61,484 nt of DNA from Nitrospirota bacterium. Its GTDB lineage: Bacteria > Nitrospirota > Thermodesulfovibrionia > Thermodesulfovibrionales > UBA1546. Position 1 is the first letter of the stretch, and every line of letters starts with the position of its first letter. Made by a program: the position numbers and the translations under genes. The notes under the pieces are model-generated. The model did not search any database. It was not told where the DNA came from and worked only from the letters and a program-made list of their open reading frames with translations. The stretch is taken from positions 1 to 61,484 of the forward strand of contig JACQXE010000010.1 of assembly GCA_016208915.1 (NCBI GenBank). Direction: 5' to 3'. Below, piece after piece: positions 25,663 to 33,069 of this stretch.

Positions 25663-27495
25663 TTACGGATACACCTCTCGTTGGCTGATATTTGTTGCGT
25701 CAACATTCGGACCAATTGCCCAGTATAAAATCTGCCGTGCTGTGGCATCAGCAGTCGTCCAGTTTAAGGTAAAGCCATCGTTATCAAAGGAAACGAAGTC
25801 TGCACGGGCATTTACTGTTGCTGACCCTATTGCAAGGGTTATAACATCTGTGGTCGAAGTGTACATATTGGCTTCTGATGGGTCGAGATCACTGCGGTCT
25901 TGAAACCATATACTACCGCGTGATGTTGGTAATTTTGCAGAGCCTATTGAGATAGCTCCATTGCCAACAATGCCTGCTTGTGCTATAAGGTTAAAGCTTG
26001 CCAGCAGCAATTCCTCTGGTTTAAATCCAACCCCTGTTATAGTCTGATTTCCTGTTATTGCAGGTTGATTAAAAGAATCCACCTTATGCCTTCCTCCCTT
26101 TAAAGCAAGAAAAAAAACAGGGGTATTAGCCGCAGGGGCATCTGATTTGTTTACAGTGAAGCCATCAGCATCCATAGATACAAAATCAGCAATGGCATCC
26201 TGATTTGGCGGATTAGCATTTGGGTTCAACAATAAAATAGCAGCGTTAGTTCTCTGTTGCCATCTTTTTGATGTATTATCGGCCCTATTATTTCTGTCTG
26301 CAAATACCATAGCACTACGGGCTGTTGAACTCTGTGCAAACCCAATGCCAATCTCGGCGTTATTTCTATTAGAATCAACTGGTTCGTTAAAGCTCCATAG
26401 GAACATCACAAAATCAGGCTGGAAACCAACTCCTGTTACTGATTGAGTAGGTGGAACTATTGTTGTGTTTAAAGTAAATGTGCTGGCTAATGCATTTGTA
26501 ATATCTCCACCAAGGGCTATAAAGTGAATTCTATAGGCGTTTGGATCATTAGTTGTCCAGTTGAGTGTAAAACCATCCGCATCCAGTGAAGTCAATTCAG
26601 CTTGAGCTATCAATTGTGTGTTAGCACCAACATTACCACCATTTGTCAGAAAAATTATCGCATCGGATTCTGAGCGCCTTCTGCCTGCATCAGACTCATT
26701 AGAACTATCCATAGCTGTAACCGAAACAGCCCTTTCATTTGCAGCGCTTGTGGCAAAACCTATTCCTGCATTGGCGTTAGCAGAAAAATTTGGAGGCGGG
26801 GTAGTCTGTTGTGTCCAGACGAATATCACTGCCTTGGGCCTGAAGCCGATGCCTGTAATTGCTTGACTTACTGGAGCAACGCCGGTTGGTTTGGTAAAAC
26901 TTCCCCTATATGTGCTTATTCCTTCCACAGCCCTTTCCACCACTCGTTTGGTGGGGTTAGCAAGGGGATTAGAGGCGATACTCCCTTCTGATCTGATACT
27001 ACACTGGTTCTGATACACAGGAGTAGTATTTAAATGACCAGTTGCAGTAGTCCCTGCAACTCCTCTCTGCGCATTTATAAAATTGTTTCCTGATATGCTG
27101 CCATAGAAAATCTCCTCTGAATCAATCCTGATTCGTCCTTGAGGAGCATAGCCCGCGGTTGATGCTACAGGGATGGTCGTATCTGCAGCTAAAATATTGT
27201 TCGAGAGAGTAGTCGCAGGTGAGGGGTTATACAAATATGGATAAGGCGGCACTGAAGCAGTAAAATCAGTGGTAAAAGAACCGTTTCCTAAAGTAGAGGA
27301 ATATACAAGCGAATTACAGCTTGTGCCAGTTTTATAAAACTCATTCAGTGCCCTTTCTATTCCTCCCTCTGCAATATTAAACGCCTGTTGTCCCTGAAGT
27401 TCCTGAACTCCGATATTGGCTCCTGTTGTAATCAATGAGACTGCGACAGAAATAAGCAAAGCGAATATCAGAAGGGCTAAGACTGTTGCAATCAA
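25663..27495 (-). CDS. PilX-like minor pilin with three tandem adhesin-like repeats
   Basis: Residues 1-50 are the PilX_N pattern: a long hydrophobic helix (LIATVLALLIFALLISVAVS) followed by QQAFNIAEGGIE. Residues about 88-165 hold a module with IPVASTAGYAPQGRIRIDSE. Residues about 205-600 are three tandem copies of a 120-130-residue unit marked by TGIGF/VGFxP, a GIGFA-type strand, and FVS-DADGFTLNW, ending before each next TGVGF. This fits a large minor pilin exposed at a pilus tip. The formal start is TTG 27495. An upstream ATG frame (about 27536) ends with TGA overlapping this TTG and would supply the leader if joined. The first 141 bp are identical to the next gene's. Confidence 0.75.
   Translation of the reverse strand: MIATVLALLIFALLISVAVSLITTGANIGVQELQGQQAFNIAEGGIERALNEFYKTGTSCNSLVYSSTLGNGSFTTDFTASVPPYPYLYNPSPATTLSNNILAADTTIPVASTAGYAPQGRIRIDSEEIFYGSISGNNFINAQRGVAGTTATGHLNTTPVYQNQCSIRSEGSIASNPLANPTKRVVERAVEGISTYRGSFTKPTGVAPVSQAITGIGFRPKAVIFVWTQQTTPPPNFSANANAGIGFATSAANERAVSVTAMDSSNESDAGRRRSESDAIIFLTNGGNVGANTQLIAQAELTSLDADGFTLNWTTNDPNAYRIHFIALGGDITNALASTFTLNTTIVPPTQSVTGVGFQPDFVMFLWSFNEPVDSNRNNAEIGIGFAQSSTARSAMVFADRNNRADNTSKRWQQRTNAAILLLNPNANPPNQDAIADFVSMDADGFTVNKSDAPAANTPVFFLALKGGRHKVDSFNQPAITGNQTITGVGFKPEELLLASFNLIAQAGIVGNGAISIGSAKLPTSRGSIWFQDRSDLDPSEANMYTSTTDVITLAIGSATVNARADFVSFDNDGFTLNWTTADATARQILYWAIGPNVDATNISQREVYP
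27355..27495 (-). repeat. 141-bp exact direct repeat, copy 1 (5' end of PilX-like gene)
   Basis: Bases 27355-27495 are identical to 28793-28933. Each copy ends at the TTG used as formal start codon and covers the N-terminal helix of a PilX-like protein. Sequence on either side differs. Confidence 0.93.
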
Positions 27496-27538
27496 CCTGA
27501 CTGGCTCTGAGATTTAATATATTTATAATTTCCCATAG

Positions 27539-28933
27539 CTAAAATACTTCATTCATCATAACCTTCATTGTCCCTGCAGAAGCTGAAAACATTGGGCCTG
27601 CTGTTGAACCTCCACCGCGGATAACGCCTCCTATGTTTCTGGTCCACTGCTGAGTTTGACCTGCGAATGGAGTTACATTAGTAGGCTCAGAGGCAATGGT
27701 GTCTACAACCCATGCATTAGGTGTGGCTATGGATACATTAGCACTGGCATTATTGCCTGTGCCATAGCCAAACACAGCTTGTGAATCAAGTGGATTTATC
27801 TGGTCAACTCCAGTTAAGGAAACAGCGCCGTAGATGAAGGATGACATTGCTGACATGTTTACTATTACATTATAAGCCCCTGAGGATGGATTCACTAAAT
27901 ACCAGAGTTCAACTCGAATAATATTACCCGGGCCTGGATGGCTTAAAAATCCGGCGCGGGTTAATGCCTGGCCAGCATAGGTTACAGTAGAGACACTTAT
28001 ATTATTTCTGATTGAGAGGCCTACCACCAAGATACGGTTTGAACCAGAAGTTGTATGAGACCATGTAATTGTATTAACAGTATTTGCTGCTCCACTGGTT
28101 GTAGAATCAAAGGCTATAGAGTTGTCTGAGATAGGTCTAATAGGCATTGCACCGAGAGCCCAGTTTTTTGAAGCTGCAAGCGTCCAGCCTATTGGAGTGC
28201 TTCTTATCCGTGATGTCATGTCAGCCCTGACAATCCTCTGTGTGGGATTTGCTAAAGGGTTTGAAGATATTACCCCTTTGGAACGGAACATGTACTGAAA
28301 AACATTGTTTCCAGCAGGATGAGCAGCAGCAGGGGTGCTGTTATAACCTCTGGTGCAGTTTGTAAATTGGGTTGTTGAGGGCGCATTGGTGTTTGCGCAA
28401 TAAATATTCTCGCTGTCTATGTTGAGAATACCGGGGATTACAAACCCTGTTGTTGAAGCAACATTAATAGTTGTATCACCAATAGCGATTGGGTTCGGGA
28501 TTACAGTAGTTACAGGATAAACAGCATTGCCATTCGTATGTGCAGCAGTCGCGGGTCCTGCTCCGGTAAAGCTGTTTGCGGTAGTGCCGGTATATGCAAT
28601 TACCTCAGAATCAATCACGAGTCTTCCTGCCGGGCTTGCGGAACCGGTTGTAGAATTCACGTTTATCGTATTATTACCAATGGCAACCGCTCCCGTGAGA
28701 TATGTGGGCGTGAAAACTATGAAACTTCCTGCCCCAAGGTTCTTTGCCGCTGTCAGCGAATAGTTCGGGAATGTCCGATTTTCTAAAATATATTCTATTC
28801 CTCCCTCTGCAATATTAAACGCCTGTTGTCCCTGAAGTTCCTGAACTCCGATATTGGCTCCTGTTGTAATCAATGAGACTGCGACAGAAATAAGCAAAGC
28901 GAATATCAGAAGGGCTAAGACTGTTGCAATCAA
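27539..28933 (-). CDS. PilX-like minor pilin with beta-rich passenger domain
   Basis: The N-terminal helix is identical to that of the neighbouring PilX-like protein. Two copies of a 60-residue module follow (IGNNTINVNSTTGSASPAGR…IDSE and IGDTTINVASTTGFVIPGIL…IDSE). The last part is a lectin-like beta domain: TITWSHTTSGSNRILVVGLS, VTYAGQALTRAG, VELWYLVNPSSGAYNVIV and GVDQINPLDS. It should be exported and assembled as a minor pilin. The formal start is TTG 28933. ATG 28965 opens a short frame MKLSNTQSGLS that stops at TGA overlapping the TTG. Reading both as one would place Gly before the helix, as prepilin peptidase requires. Confidence 0.75.
   Translation of the reverse strand: MIATVLALLIFALLISVAVSLITTGANIGVQELQGQQAFNIAEGGIEYILENRTFPNYSLTAAKNLGAGSFIVFTPTYLTGAVAIGNNTINVNSTTGSASPAGRLVIDSEVIAYTGTTANSFTGAGPATAAHTNGNAVYPVTTVIPNPIAIGDTTINVASTTGFVIPGILNIDSENIYCANTNAPSTTQFTNCTRGYNSTPAAAHPAGNNVFQYMFRSKGVISSNPLANPTQRIVRADMTSRIRSTPIGWTLAASKNWALGAMPIRPISDNSIAFDSTTSGAANTVNTITWSHTTSGSNRILVVGLSIRNNISVSTVTYAGQALTRAGFLSHPGPGNIIRVELWYLVNPSSGAYNVIVNMSAMSSFIYGAVSLTGVDQINPLDSQAVFGYGTGNNASANVSIATPNAWVVDTIASEPTNVTPFAGQTQQWTRNIGGVIRGGGSTAGPMFSASAGTMKVMMNEVF
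28793..28933 (-). repeat. 141-bp exact direct repeat, copy 2 (5' end of PilX-like gene)
   Basis: This is the partner of 27355-27495. The boundary on the upstream side falls at the TTG codon in both genes. Confidence 0.93.
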
Positions 28934-28975
28934 GAAAGACCTGATTGAGTATTTGAGAGTTTCATTATAGATTAC

Positions 28976-29437
28976 TCAGGTGGATTTTCCTTTCTTGTTC
29001 TTTATGGTCTTTTCTTGTTTAAGAAATACGACAATATAGCCAAGATATGCATCAAAGTCCTTAAGATGCTTCCTTAATATTCCATAGACCTTTGCAACAT
29101 CCACTTTTGCATAATTATGAACCATAAGATTCCTGAAACTTGCCATATCCTTCAACCTGTTTAAAAAGGGCGGGGGGACTGCCCTGTTTTCAGAAAGAAC
29201 GCTGAAAGTGTCCGCGTTGCTTGTAGGTTCTCTGAAACCTTTTGAGGAAATAATATGATTTGCAAGGTCAAGGCACGCTTCAATATCTATTTGCAGGGTT
29301 CTTTCAACGTATCGCTGAGTTTTTTTATCTGATTTGAAATCTGAAATTCTTTTATATGAAGCGGCAACCTCTTTTAAGTCCCGGGTATATTCTGAGATTA
29401 GAGAAATAAGTCTGTCGGTAATTTCTCTATCTGTCAT
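28976..29437 (-). CDS. hepT: HepT-like HEPN toxin
   Basis: The 153-residue helical product has the HEPN/DUF86 active-site motif R-x4-H-x-Y as RNLMVHNY at about residues 109-116. HepT proteins are ribonucleases that are silenced when the partner MntA adds AMP to the Tyr of this motif. The start overlaps the antitoxin stop by four bases. All catalytic residues are present. The pair sits inside a run of minor-pilin genes on the same strand, only 11 bases before the next pilin leader ATG, so it is probably cotranscribed with them. Confidence 0.88.
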   Translation of the reverse strand: MTDREITDRLISLISEYTRDLKEVAASYKRISDFKSDKKTQRYVERTLQIDIEACLDLANHIISSKGFREPTSNADTFSVLSENRAVPPPFLNRLKDMASFRNLMVHNYAKVDVAKVYGILRKHLKDFDAYLGYIVVFLKQEKTIKNKKGKST

Positions 29438-29850
29438 TTTGCCGTCTGTAGAATCCTGTTCTTTAATGTTTTCATATAGTTATTGTGTCTGTAAAGAAAG
29501 TCAAAATATTTTTTCCTTGATTCTACTACATAATCAATGCGAAACTCAGGAGCTTTATCTACAAGAATCATCCCGTGTTTGCGAATCTGGTGCTCCAGTA
29601 TAGGGTCAGCAGTGCCCAATAAGACAACATCAACACGCTTTTTTAATAATGTCTCAAGATCAGACATTATTCTTAATTGGATGTCTGTTGGTTTATACGG
29701 ATTGATTCCCGGATTTAAAAGAACAGCAATATCTATATCACTGCCCTTTTTTTCTGCGGCCTTCGCCGTAGAGCCGAATAAATAGACGGCAGAAATCTTT
29801 TTATTGTCTTTAAAATAATCCCTTATCTGTTTCAATTGTTTGCGTTCCAT
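29434..29850 (-). CDS. mntA: MntA-like nucleotidyltransferase antitoxin
   Basis: The 138-residue product has the exact minimal nucleotidyltransferase motif G-S-x10-D-x-D (LFGSTAKAAEKKGSDIDIAVL, residues about 24-44). MntA uses ATP to AMPylate HepT. A TATAAT (29857-29862 on the minus strand), preceded by TG as in an extended -10, lies six bases before the ATG. A local promoter would give an almost leaderless mRNA, and no Shine-Dalgarno is seen. It starts 12 bases after the pilW-like stop. Confidence 0.9.
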   Translation of the reverse strand: MERKQLKQIRDYFKDNKKISAVYLFGSTAKAAEKKGSDIDIAVLLNPGINPYKPTDIQLRIMSDLETLLKKRVDVVLLGTADPILEHQIRKHGMILVDKAPEFRIDYVVESRKKYFDFLYRHNNYMKTLKNRILQTAK

Positions 29851-29862
29851 ACGATAATTATA

Positions 29863-30480
29863 TCATAAACTTCTCGGCCAGACCTCTGATTGAAGCGTAA
29901 CACTTTCGCCGGAGACAGTAGATGTTATTACGAGCCTTATTCTTTTTGTATTTGCAGCGCTGAATGCAGCATCGGATGTCCCATCTGATCTGATGTAACT
30001 GAGTGTTAAAGCTGTAATATTATTCGCAAGCGTATTACCCGCACCTCCGGGACACGCTGCAGGCTCTTCTCGTATTATGGTGTTTGATGAATATCTGAAG
30101 CTGACCATTGTGCCGTCTGTATTTATGAAACAGAACTGTGTTGCATTTCCTGTCCCTACATCAGCGCTACTGCGTACATTCCTTATCTCCCTCGTCGTTC
30201 TCTCCATGGCAATTCTTACCTGCTGTAGCGCCTCATTGCGGTTGTCTGTTGCAAAAAAGGCCTTTAGTCCTGTTGATATGGCATCAGCAGCGATAAAGGC
30301 AACGATACTTATCAAAACCATAGTTATTACAAGCTCGATGAGGGTAAAACCTTTCTTGCCACGATGCATGATGCACGATGCACGATGCAGGTTTCTACCC
30401 CCCCATCGCCCCCCCTTGGCAAGGGGGGGATTAAAGGGGGGGTAACTTTCAACTTTCAACTTTTGACTCTTAATTTTCAC
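29863..30480 (-). CDS. PilW/GspJ-like minor prepilin with repeat-built leader
   Basis: After GKKG the mature protein starts FTLIELVITMVLISIVAF, with Glu at +5 and a hydrophobic helix as in class III signals. ALQQVRIAMERTTREIRNVR follows, typical of PilW/GspJ. ATG 30480 has AGGAGAGG ten bases upstream, so it is probably the real start. That gives a leader of about 44 residues instead of 6-10. The leader is made of two heptamer arrays and a C/G-rich palindrome (PPFNPPLAKGGRWGG). The leader should be removed by prepilin peptidase. An ATG at 30369 would give a normal short leader but lacks a ribosome-binding site. Confidence 0.8.
   Translation of the reverse strand: MKIKSQKLKVESYPPFNPPLAKGGRWGGRNLHRASCIMHRGKKGFTLIELVITMVLISIVAFIAADAISTGLKAFFATDNRNEALQQVRIAMERTTREIRNVRSSADVGTGNATQFCFINTDGTMVSFRYSSNTIIREEPAACPGGAGNTLANNITALTLSYIRSDGTSDAAFSAANTKRIRLVITSTVSGESVTLQSEVWPRSL
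30360..30390 (-). repeat. Heptamer tandem repeat (CACGATG x4)
   Basis: CACGATG, CATGATG, CACGATG and CACGATG follow each other (plus-strand reading). They encode part of the long leader of the PilW-like prepilin. Confidence 0.85.
30395..30443 (-). repeat. C/G-rich palindrome in the PilW-like leader
   Basis: A C-rich left arm and G-rich right arm flank CTTGGCAAG. On the coding strand it reads PPFNPPLAKGGRWGG. Same family as 21351-21395. Confidence 0.85.
30444..30471 (-). repeat. Heptamer tandem repeat (AACTTTC)
   Basis: AACTTTC, AACTTTC, AACTTTT and GACTCTT follow each other with a 7-bp period, just after the PilW-like start codon. Confidence 0.8.
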
Positions 30481-30500
30481 CTGAAAATGCCTCTCCTAAA

Positions 30501-30548
30501 GTGTCATTCCGACTTGCCTGCCTGTCCGGTAGGCAAGCCAGAATGACA
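30501..30548. repeat. Dispersed GTCATTCC palindromic repeat, copy D
   Basis: GTGTCATTCC at 30501 pairs with GAATGACAT at 30540-30548. The inner stem is CTTGCCTGCC…GGTAGGCAAG. It fills the gap between the PilV-like and PilW-like genes. Confidence 0.8.
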
Positions 30549-30577
30549 TGTATATTGTAACTTTGCTTAATTTTCCC

Positions 30578-31231
30578 TCAGTAATTTGTCACCACTGTTA
30601 CAAGCTCAACAGAGCCGAGGTTTGTATTTGTGACAGTTACCTTTATACGTTTGTAATCAGTAGTTGTGTTGCATGTTGATGTGTCGTTGAGATTAGAAGC
30701 AGGGACATAGCAGACCTCTACAGTTGTAGTATAGCTTGGCCCTCCCCATGTGCATGACTCTGGATAATTGCTGTAGTCATCTACATCGTCGAATGGAATT
30801 GCTGATGTTCCTGTGCATGCTGTTCGTGTCTCGCCTTCTGTACCGAGCGCGCCTGGAGAGCCTGTTCCTGAACAATTTGCTGCTCCGGTCTTGAATTCAT
30901 CCCAGCATTTTGATTTGACTTCTTCCATTAATTTTTGAGCGACATTTGTTGCGTTGATCATTAATTCAGCATTTACTCCTTGCTGAGTTTCCTGACCGAG
31001 CACCAGAAGCAGGGCAGGAATAGCAATCGCAGCGATAACTATTATCATTACTGTCTCAATAAGGGTAAAACCTTTTTTACCCCCCCATCGCCCCCCCTTA
31101 CTAAGGGGGGGATGGGGGGGTGAACAGTGAATAGTGAATAGTTTTTTCAGGCAACTTTTAACTTTTAACTTTTTTGCCTCAAGCGAACCCGCCCAAGGCG
31201 GGAAACTCTTAACTTCTGTCATTTTCATCAA
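30578..31231 (-). CDS. PilV/GspI-like minor prepilin with repeat-built leader
   Basis: Mature sequence after GGKKG is FTLIETVMIIVIAAIAIPALL, the class III helix with Glu+5. It is followed by NATNVAQKLMEEVKSKCWDEF, the PilV/GspI pattern, and a Cys-containing C-terminal part. The start ATGATGAAAATG overlaps the upstream stop by four bases and has an AGGAAGGG sequence upstream, so the natural start seems kept. The leader is then about 54 residues long and is encoded by a GC-rich palindrome, two heptamer arrays (31121-31141, 31153-31173) and the PPHPPLSKGGRWGG unit. No short-leader Met exists. Confidence 0.8.
   Translation of the reverse strand: MMKMTEVKSFPPWAGSLEAKKLKVKSCLKKLFTIHCSPPHPPLSKGGRWGGKKGFTLIETVMIIVIAAIAIPALLLVLGQETQQGVNAELMINATNVAQKLMEEVKSKCWDEFKTGAANCSGTGSPGALGTEGETRTACTGTSAIPFDDVDDYSNYPESCTWGGPSYTTTVEVCYVPASNLNDTSTCNTTTDYKRIKVTVTNTNLGSVELVTVVTNY
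31080..31173 (-). repeat. Palindrome plus two heptamer arrays in the PilV-like leader
   Basis: 31080-31120 is the C/G-rich palindrome (centre TTACTAA). 31121-31141 is TGAACAG, TGAATAG, TGAATAG. 31153-31173 is AACTTTT three times. Three repeat units of different type lie next to each other between the start codon and the prepilin cleavage site. Confidence 0.85.
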
Positions 31232-31950
31232 TAGCTTACCCTTCCTGTTACAGCCTCAACGGTTATGGTCTTTGATGTTGTACTTGGATAAGAGACGGTC
31301 ACTGTCTGTGTAGCGAGATTAGCCCCTGCAGCAGTCACCGGTTTGCCAAGAGAATCGAATGCTATTGTGGCAGCAGAGAAAGCTAAAGTTACCCCGCTGT
31401 ATGTACTGCATCTGTTTTGCGTGAAATCAACAACGAAATTATTTGATGAGTCTGACGAACATGAGTCGCCAGGGCTCATTGCGGCAGTCGGAACTGTTAT
31501 GTCCTGAAAAATGCTGTAACCATTTGTATTGAAAGTTATCCCTGCCCTCGTCTGATTTGATATGGAGAGTTTCTGTGAATACCGTATGTCTGCGGCAATT
31601 TTTCTTGTAGCACTGTAAATCTTAATATCATTGAAAGGATTTTTTAAAACAACTACAGCAGCAAGAATGGCCACGATGAACATTACGATTATTGTTTCGA
31701 TGAGTGTAAAGCCTCTACCCCCCCTTCGCCCCCCCTTGCTAAGGGGGGGATGGGGGGGTGACGAGTGAACAGTGAACAGTTTTCTTGAATAACTTTCACC
31801 TGAAAATCCACCTTTTGTCATGCTGGCTTGTCCAGCATCCTTCTTTCCCGCACTCAGGCGGGTTTGCTGTGGCGAGAAGAAAGATTCCCGACAAGCGGGA
31901 ATGACATTTTCATTCTCCTTTCCGCTGACCTGCCGGCATGTGTGTTTCAT
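31228..31950 (-). CDS. FimT/GspH-like minor prepilin with repeat-built leader
   Basis: The mature part starts after GRG with FTLIETIIVMFIVAILAAVV, then IAADIRYSQKLSISNQTRAG and TQNRCSTYSGVTLAF, typical of FimT/GspH, which begin minor-pilin operons. ATG 31950 is preferred to ATG 32019 because the latter would start beyond the tRNA promoter at 31981-32010; neither has a good ribosome-binding site. The leader is unusually long (about 80 residues). It includes a translated GTCATTCC repeat (ENVIPACRESFFSPQQ…) and PPHPPLSKGGRRGG. Confidence 0.75.
   Translation of the reverse strand: MKHTCRQVSGKENENVIPACRESFFSPQQTRLSAGKKDAGQASMTKGGFSGESYSRKLFTVHSSPPHPPLSKGGRRGGRGFTLIETIIVMFIVAILAAVVVLKNPFNDIKIYSATRKIAADIRYSQKLSISNQTRAGITFNTNGYSIFQDITVPTAAMSPGDSCSSDSSNNFVVDFTQNRCSTYSGVTLAFSAATIAFDSLGKPVTAAGANLATQTVTVSYPSTTSKTITVEAVTGRVSY
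31718..31779 (-). repeat. C/G-rich palindrome plus heptamer array in the FimT-like leader
   Basis: 31718-31758 is the palindrome (centre CTTGCTAAG). 31759-31779 is TGACGAG, TGAACAG, TGAACAG with a 7-bp period. Confidence 0.85.
31816..31907. repeat. Dispersed GTCATTCC palindromic repeat, copy E, inside the FimT-like leader
   Basis: TTGTCATGCTGG…CCAGCA starts the unit, and GATTCCCGACAAGCGGGAATGAC ends it at 31907. It is translated as part of the FimT-like leader. Confidence 0.75.
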
Positions 31951-31980
31951 TGCGTTAAATTCTATCACAAGTAGCTTTAT

Positions 31981-32010
31981 TTGACAAAAGAGATCAATGT
32001 ATAGTTTAAT
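31981..32010 (+). promoter_or_regulatory. Promoter of the tRNA-Val/tRNA-Asp pair
   Basis: TTGACA at 31981-31986 and TTTAAT at 32005-32010 are separated by 18 bases. The predicted start (about 32017) is eight bases before the mature tRNA-Val end. Confidence 0.7.
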
Positions 32011-32024
32011 AATAGGCAAACTTC

Positions 32025-32100
32025 GGGCGGATAGCTCAGCTGGGAGAGCACAGCCCTTACAAGGCTGGGGTCACAGGTTCAATCCCTGTTCCGCCTACCA
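32025..32100 (+). tRNA. tRNA-Val (anticodon TAC)
   Basis: The 76-nt cloverleaf folds fully. The acceptor stem is GGGCGGA/TCCGCCT, the D arm starts GCTC, and the anticodon stem is CAGCC/GGCTG with loop CTTACAA (anticodon TAC). The T arm is ACAGG TTCAATC CCTGT. The CCA end is encoded. Confidence 0.97.
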
Positions 32101-32103
32101 TGT

Positions 32104-32180
<77 letters not shown>

Positions 32181-32243
32181 TTATCTTTTAGCCCTTTAAG
32201 CTGATTGTAAAAGCAGCGTTGCGAAAATGCTGTTATCACATAG

Positions 32244-33047
32244 CTACTTCACAATCATCCCGGCATAACCGACAACCTGATCATAATCGCCGCTTACTTC
32301 TGCGGATGTCATGTATTTAATAAGTCTTGCCTCTTTAGCTCCAAGAGCCTTTGCTGCGAATAACATCACTGTTGCAGGAAGATATCCGCACATCGAGAGC
32401 CTTTCTTTGACAACTATATTATAGAGTCCTTCAGGGTTAAGATCTTTAATCATCTCGATTGCCTTCCTGTCCTTCTGTTTTGCAACATCCTCAGGCACAT
32501 AATGGCTCATGTCAGAGCTTGCAACTATAACGATGTCATAATTGAGCTCTTTTATGGATTTTGCAATACCCTCTCCAAGGATGCGACATTCCTCCAATGA
32601 GGCTGCCATGATTGCGATAGGAACTATTTTGGGTTTTTGGGGAAAATAGTTTATAAATGGAAGCTGGACTTCGAGTGAGTGTTCGAACATATGCGCCTGA
32701 GAATCTTTTGTAACTATAGGGATATTCATTGCAAGCTTGTGGGATAATCTTTCATCTATTGATAATATGCCTGTAGGTATCTCCCATTCACCCGAGGACA
32801 TCAGAGAGATTTTAGAGCCAAGACCTGTATGGTTAGGCCCTAAAAGCAGGAATGTATCCGGAAATTTTATACACGAGTATACCTCGCCTGCAACTGATCC
32901 GGAATAGACAAGCCCTGCATGTGGAGAGAGGATTCCTATTGCCTTTTCTTTTTTGAGATCAATATTTATGTATTGTTCTACTTGTTGGGTAAGCTTTGCT
33001 GCAGTGCCCTGGTAGAATTGGCCTGCTACGGCCGGTGTTCTTTTCAT
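32244..33047 (-). CDS. amrB: AmmeMemoRadiSam system protein B (MEMO1 family)
   Basis: The 267-residue product has the MEMO fold motifs: RTPAVAGQFYQGT at the start, SPHAGLVYSG, LGPNHTG, EHSLEVQLPF and SSDMSHY. The conserved His/Asp/Cys residues match those of MEMO-family dioxygenase-like proteins. In bacteria and archaea it is found with an AMMECR1 protein and a radical SAM enzyme, which are not in this window. The substrate is unknown. It lies 22 bases after dnaB on the same strand. Confidence 0.92.
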   Translation of the reverse strand: MKRTPAVAGQFYQGTAAKLTQQVEQYINIDLKKEKAIGILSPHAGLVYSGSVAGEVYSCIKFPDTFLLLGPNHTGLGSKISLMSSGEWEIPTGILSIDERLSHKLAMNIPIVTKDSQAHMFEHSLEVQLPFINYFPQKPKIVPIAIMAASLEECRILGEGIAKSIKELNYDIVIVASSDMSHYVPEDVAKQKDRKAIEMIKDLNPEGLYNIVVKERLSMCGYLPATVMLFAAKALGAKEARLIKYMTSAEVSGDYDQVVGYAGMIVK

Positions 33048-33069
33048 ATATGCCCCTATATCATGGATA

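Noticed and set aside
30395-31760. Clustered palindromes and short repeats as a CRISPR array
   Set aside because: Units are not spaced regularly, there are no unique spacers of constant length, and no cas gene is present. The repeats are of several unrelated types.
31951-32019. Start of the FimT-like gene at ATG 32019
   Set aside because: It would place the start upstream of, and overlapping, the tRNA promoter, without a ribosome-binding site. ATG 31950 is more likely.
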